Below are positions 59,766 through 64,000 of a DNA stretch of 64,000 nucleotides, in pieces. The DNA comes from Sialis fuliginosa (Eukaryota; Arthropoda; Insecta; Megaloptera; Sialidae), in assembly GCA_961205875.1 (NCBI GenBank), contig OY540810.1:26536001-26600000 (forward strand), given 5' to 3'. Each line of letters opens with the position of its first letter. The first letter of the stretch is position 1. The notes beneath the pieces were generated by a model. The model was not told where the DNA came from, searched no databases, and saw only the letters and a program-made list of their open reading frames with translations. A program made the position numbers and the translations under genes.

Positions 59766-60896
59766 TACATGGGTGTATATAATTTACTTGGACGAAGCTA
59801 GGATAAACAGCTAGTATTTGAGAAAATATATTTTATCAAATGATTATTATTTTTTTAGATTATCTAAAAAAAATGTTAAACGCGTTGTCCTTAGGTTACG
59901 TTATTAAAATACTTTTACATAACTTTAAATTAACTTTTGATATTCTAGTTTTTTTACTTAAAAACAACAAAAACCCGACAACTATTGGTAGTTTTCAGTT
60001 AATCTTGAGTATATATTAATATATGACACTTTTGGAGATATGGGTGGGGGACAAAAGTGCGTAAAGACAGACAGACAACCCCCTATTTAAGGCAATATTC
60101 GTGAAAGCTTAAGACTGTAAAAAATAGAATGTGTAAAGTTGCGTTACATTAGATCTCATAAACCTTGAACGAAACTTTAATTAAAACGTAACAACTCAAG
60201 GGGCGGGGGAAGGGTTTACAGTGCCGTATTTATGGTACTTTATCTCATATATACGTGAATTAAATTATGTTAAAATAAAACATATTAAGTATACAAAAAG
60301 AAAGGATAATAATAATAATACAAAAATATAATCTATCTTTCCAAAGTTAAGTAACAGCTCCACAAAGAGATATTATACACTTAACCTACGACAATGTTTT
60401 TCTTACGTATTTTTGGATGCTGAACATAAATTTGGCAATAAAAAATCTCGGCGAGCTTTAAAAAATATAATAATTTGATATAAATAAATGTTTATCAATT
60501 TTTGAGCCTCCACGGTCCGTGATAAATTTTTGTTTACCAAATTTCTCAATTTTAGTTTCTTTTTTGTATTCTTCTACGACCAGTTTAGTAAGTAATTTTT
60601 CTAAATATGACATTGCAATTTTTTACGATCGTTTTCCCTAGTTATAGGCGTTCAAAGCTATACATGGTTTTTTGCTTCAAGTCATTAATGATCGTAGATT
60701 GAAGAAAATAATATAATCTATTTCTCATTCATAAGATTTAGTCAAAAAATGTTACGGTCCGTAGAGGTTCTTAAAATAGAGTAATCTGGCCCAAAATGAA
60801 AACCCCTAAAAACCTGGTTTATGCAATCTAAAGGTAAAAAAACATAATATCAAATTTAAAAAAGTACTTTTCATACATTCCCAATTGCGCGCCATG
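59766..60896. other. Unassigned; one hAT-like end
   Basis: CAGTGCCGTATTTATGG at about 60221 looks like a transposon end without partner. AATAATAATAATA at about 60310 is a simple repeat. Confidence 0.35.
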
Positions 60897-61275
60897 TTGC
60901 GTGACGTCATAATCTAGTATTGTAATGTCAGTCAATGCTTAAATACACAAATGTCAACGATAAACATGGAAAACGCATGAAAAATCATAAGTCATAAATA
61001 TTGTTTCGTACCTTGTTGTAATAATTCAACCCACCAACTCACAAAACTCCTGGAAAAAGATTTATAACTGTGCCAGAAGGAAACTAAGGAAAAATTAAAA
61101 ATAAAGTTATTCTATATTAGTTGCAATATGTACAATAATAATAATATACTCGAGAAATTATGGCTTTCTAAGGTCAACAATCCCAAATTTCAGGAGTTCG
61201 ACTCATTTTATTAATTATTCTTCTAGTTTTTATAACTCATGGACAGAACATGGATTATGACGTCACAAACGCTTC
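60897..61275. repeat. Spaced inverted GTGACGTCATAATC
   Basis: GTGACGTCATAATC at 60901 and GATTATGACGTCAC at 61255 are perfect complements; both contain the palindrome TGACGTCA. The sequence outside and between pairs poorly. Confidence 0.45.
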
Positions 61276-61652
61276 AACTAATAACGTTTTAAATGCAAGC
61301 TGATTTTTACGACTTTTAATATTGAATAATTTAAAATTGAGCAATAAAAACAATTTGTTCAATGTTATTATTATTTTTTAACCTAATCTTTGCAATTAAG
61401 TAATAAAAAAAGTTATATCAAAAATTTCCGGATTACTCAATTGATATAAATTTTCTAATTACTTACAAATTTTCAACGATAGCAGAAAATTTAAATAAAT
61501 AAAAATACAAAAGGTACACACTTTACTAATTCTTAATAAAAAAATTAGCAACCTTTTAAAAATAACAAATAAAAAAAGTATGTAATATGTATTAAATTTT
61601 TAAATCCGATGTAATTCCAACAAGGAAATTAAATAAATAGAAAAAATAAATA

Positions 61653-61939
61653 GACTCGGATGAGCAAAGGCGTGAAATCGTCAATTCTGTACAACAAAAG
61701 CTTGTTTACATGGAAGAATCAAAGGCAGCTCTGGGTCCTTTGGAAGAGGTAAGCTATCTGAACAGATGTGAAATCATCAGATCAAAAGAGAACATCTTTT
61801 ACTCGGTCAAGTGTATCGTGAAATGCTGACATTAGAAAGAGACAGGTATTGTAGACGAACAAAGCTAAAGATATATGTCGAGTATATAAGGATTAGAAGA
61901 TATAAAATATTGTTTTGTACCGGTTTAAACTGTCAATAA
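61653..61939 (+). pseudogene. Frameshifted coding-like relic, unidentified, coiled-coil-like
   Basis: Two consecutive frames read like real protein. Frame A (from 61653) gives DSDEQRREIVNSVQQKLVYM then EESKAALGPLEEVSYLNR. Frame B (61787 onward, after a one-base shift) gives REHLLLGQVYREMLTLERDR then YCRRTKLKIYVEY. Frame B ends at TAA 61937-61939, which overlaps AATAAA (61935-61940). Composition is charged and heptad-like and codon use is unlike the neighbouring AT-rich frames. A stop sits just upstream (61647), and the upstream AG lacks a pyrimidine tract. Alternatively GAG|GTAAGC at 61746-61754 is a donor and frame A is an exon. I do not recognise the family. Confidence 0.45.
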
Positions 61940-61940
61940 A

Positions 61941-62607
61941 TATAGTGATTTATATATTAATGCATATATAGATTATGTACATATGTTTGTGTGCAAAAAA
62001 ATCCGTATGGTTTGTGTAGCATCTATATTTATATCAACTTTTTAACATATAAATCAACTTTTAATTATTTATATGTTTTTATATTTATTATTGTTCTTAT
62101 TAAAAAAATAATAATTAAATATAATTGATAGTTAAAATTTCCTAAATTAACAGTGTATTTGGGATTTTTTTGTAGAATAGAATAAATAGTAGATAGAGAG
62201 ACATGAAAATGCTTTCGGGCAAGATTGGCATATCACGATTCTATTGCGTGGAAAATTCAATAGAACGAGTATCGATTGTTGAATTAATTTTGTTTGCCTA
62301 TTTGTTACAATAATGAATACAAACAGGTACCTAATTACATAAACTAAATTACTGAAACTATAAAGCTCCTGATAAGAACTTCTTGTAGAGTCGAAACACG
62401 TGTCGAGTGACATTGTTCTTTTGTGATATATTTAATTTATATGAGTACGTTTTATTGTAACAAATGTAGTAAATCCGGGTTTAAAAATGCGTGTAAATGG
62501 CGCATTACACCCGACATAACTGCTATTCCTTTTGACCTACAGATAAAGCATAACTAAACTGGAATAGATACTGAATAAAGACGTGTGTAAACTGCATGGA
62601 CATTAGA
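61941..62607. other. Unassigned
   Basis: The minus-strand open frame 62147-62413 has no motif. Confidence 0.35.
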
Positions 62608-63310
62608 GTGGTCCTTATATGGGGTTAGGACGAATTTTTACCGGACCACCCCCAAAATCAGCTCCAAATAACTCAAAATGAATGTGGAAAAATTTTCAGC
62701 CCTCTATCTTAAAAAATGGCCATTACCAGAGGGGAGTGATTTTCCCATTTAAAACACACGTGTTTTTCGATTTTTCAAAGACCTACGTACTAGAGTGTCT
62801 TAAACTCTTTCTAAAAATCTAGAATACTCATGAAAGCATCTCTGGTACTCATATTCCATATCTTGATGGATAAAGTAAACTTCTGATTCAACGTTGTCTA
62901 CTATATGGGTCATTGGGTCATTCCATCAAGAAAATTAAAAAAAAAAAATTTGTATCTTTTTTGGATAATTTTGTCAGAAAAACGTTTCACAATGAAAATA
63001 TTGATCTTGAAATAAATAAAAAATTGATTCTAAAATCAAAAAAGATCATTCCATATCAATTTCTAACTGGCGCGACCAATTTTTTTTTAAATTTTAATTT
63101 TAGAATCAAATTTTATTTTTTTTTTTTCTGACAAAATTATCCAGAAATTATACAAAAAATTTTTTTTTAATTTTCTCTTGATGAAATGACCCAATGATCC
63201 ATATAAGTGTCACCGTTGAATCAGAAGTTTACTTTATCCATCAAGAAGGCTGAAAATTTTTCCACATTCTTTTTGAATTATTTGGAGCTGATTTTGGGGG
63301 TATATTTGGG
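62608..63310. mobile_element. Inverted-repeat element with AGCTCCAAATAA arms
   Basis: CCCCCAAAATCAGCTCCAAA and GTGGAAAAATTTTCAGCC near 62650-62700 recur inverted at 63248-63300. TTGATGGATAAAGTAAACTT, CTGATTCAACG, TGGGTCATT, CCATCAAGA and GGATAATTTTGTCAGA near 62865-62980 recur inverted at 63126-63245. The left arm has about 160 extra bases (62700-62860) missing from the right. TAGAGTGGTCC at 62605 may be the true left end; the right end is eroded. The open frame 62913-63131 is the arm itself. Confidence 0.82.
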
Positions 63311-63913
63311 ACATAGTTACATCTATTAAGCCAACCCCAAAAATATAAGTATCTACAGAGTATAGGGATTTAATCGTAAATGTACTTTTGAAATAGCGTC
63401 GTCAGTTAAAACATGGTTAGAACACCTGAGACGAATAGATTGAAAACAAAAAAAGAGCGATTCGTGGGACGTAGAAGAGACGACGTATATTTCAGATTTC
63501 TTCTTGGTACGCTATCGAACTTTAAATCGGAAATATAATTCCAGCTGGCGTTACTTATTCTCATATGTGTAAACAGCACCGCTAAAAACGGTTTTACTAC
63601 ATCGGTTACAGTAAAACCGGAACAACAGCACTTTGTAAACGTACTCAATGACTAAGAAACCACAGATTCTCTTTTTTTCATTCATAAAAACAATTTAATT
63701 ATAAATAGTTTCTGAATGCTGTATTTTTAAGCGTTAAATATTAATAACAAATGTTATTATAAATTATTACTAAAATAATTTGAGAATTGTTTTTAATAAT
63801 TCAATATTTTGATAATATTTTAGATAATATTATTCCAACATTTATTATATTGTATGTTAAAAATAATATTTTTCCTTTTTAATTTTCTTTTAAATAATTG
63901 TCTTTGTTCCTAG

Positions 63914-63961
63914 GCAGAGTATATTGAGATTCAGATAACAACGCACGTTCAACAGAATTAA
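63914..63961 (+). CDS. Possible 16-codon last exon of an unseen gene
   Basis: A reasonable acceptor (TTGTCTTTGTTCCTAG) is followed by an open stretch AEYIEIQITTHVQQN and TAA, with AATAAA at 63967-63972. Nothing upstream in the window could be joined to it, and such a short exon can arise by chance. Confidence 0.15.
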   Translation, partial: AEYIEIQITTHVQQN

Positions 63962-64000
63962 ATATGAATAAATCAACATTTTGAAGCAATTTTAGGAGTA

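Overview
The window is strongly AT-rich eukaryotic DNA, most likely from an insect. The evidence is one interrupted gene with standard GT-AG introns, many terminal-inverted-repeat (TIR) elements of kinds common in insect genomes, a decayed mariner, and repeats such as TACATACATA and GTCC runs. Genus and order cannot be fixed from the sequence alone.

Only one gene is convincing. It lies on the + strand from 9195 to 21551 and has five coding exons that join in frame to 311 codons plus a stop. It encodes a HAD-superfamily phosphatase of the phosphoglycolate/glycerol-3-phosphate phosphatase, chronophin and 4-nitrophenylphosphatase type, with the DxD, Ser, Lys and GDxxxxD motifs intact. Its introns hold several small transposons. 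Two weaker coding signals lie near the right edge: a frameshifted coding-like relic at 61653-61939 and a possible 16-codon last exon at 63914-63961. Neither could be identified.

The rest is repeats. Left of the gene (1-9194) are a pogo/Tigger-like element, a four-copy repeat carrying TATATAAA and CCAAT words, and a 2-kb inverted repeat with arms of about 650 bp. In the introns are a 1.3-kb foldback element with an internal 487-bp duplication, a compact 0.18-kb hairpin element, and hAT-like miniature elements (MITEs). From 21.6 to 35 kb there are nested MITEs, a hAT-type MITE with a perfect 8-bp target duplication, a 149/142-bp tandem repeat and an inverted repeat holding a tRNA-like segment. 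From 35 to 40 kb is a dense block of well-preserved elements with readable target duplications: TATA, TA, CCCATAAT and AATATACT. From 40 to 64 kb are pairs of diverged dispersed elements, a mariner at 50715-51854 flanked by TA, a hairpin element with repeated GTCGAC words, a diverged tandem triplet, and another inverted repeat near the right edge.

The genic and repeat parts do not work together as a system. The phosphatase is an ordinary metabolic or repair enzyme, and the repeats are mostly non-autonomous DNA transposons whose enzymes would have to come from elsewhere. Stretches not listed were read and showed only AT-rich sequence without recognisable coding or structural features.
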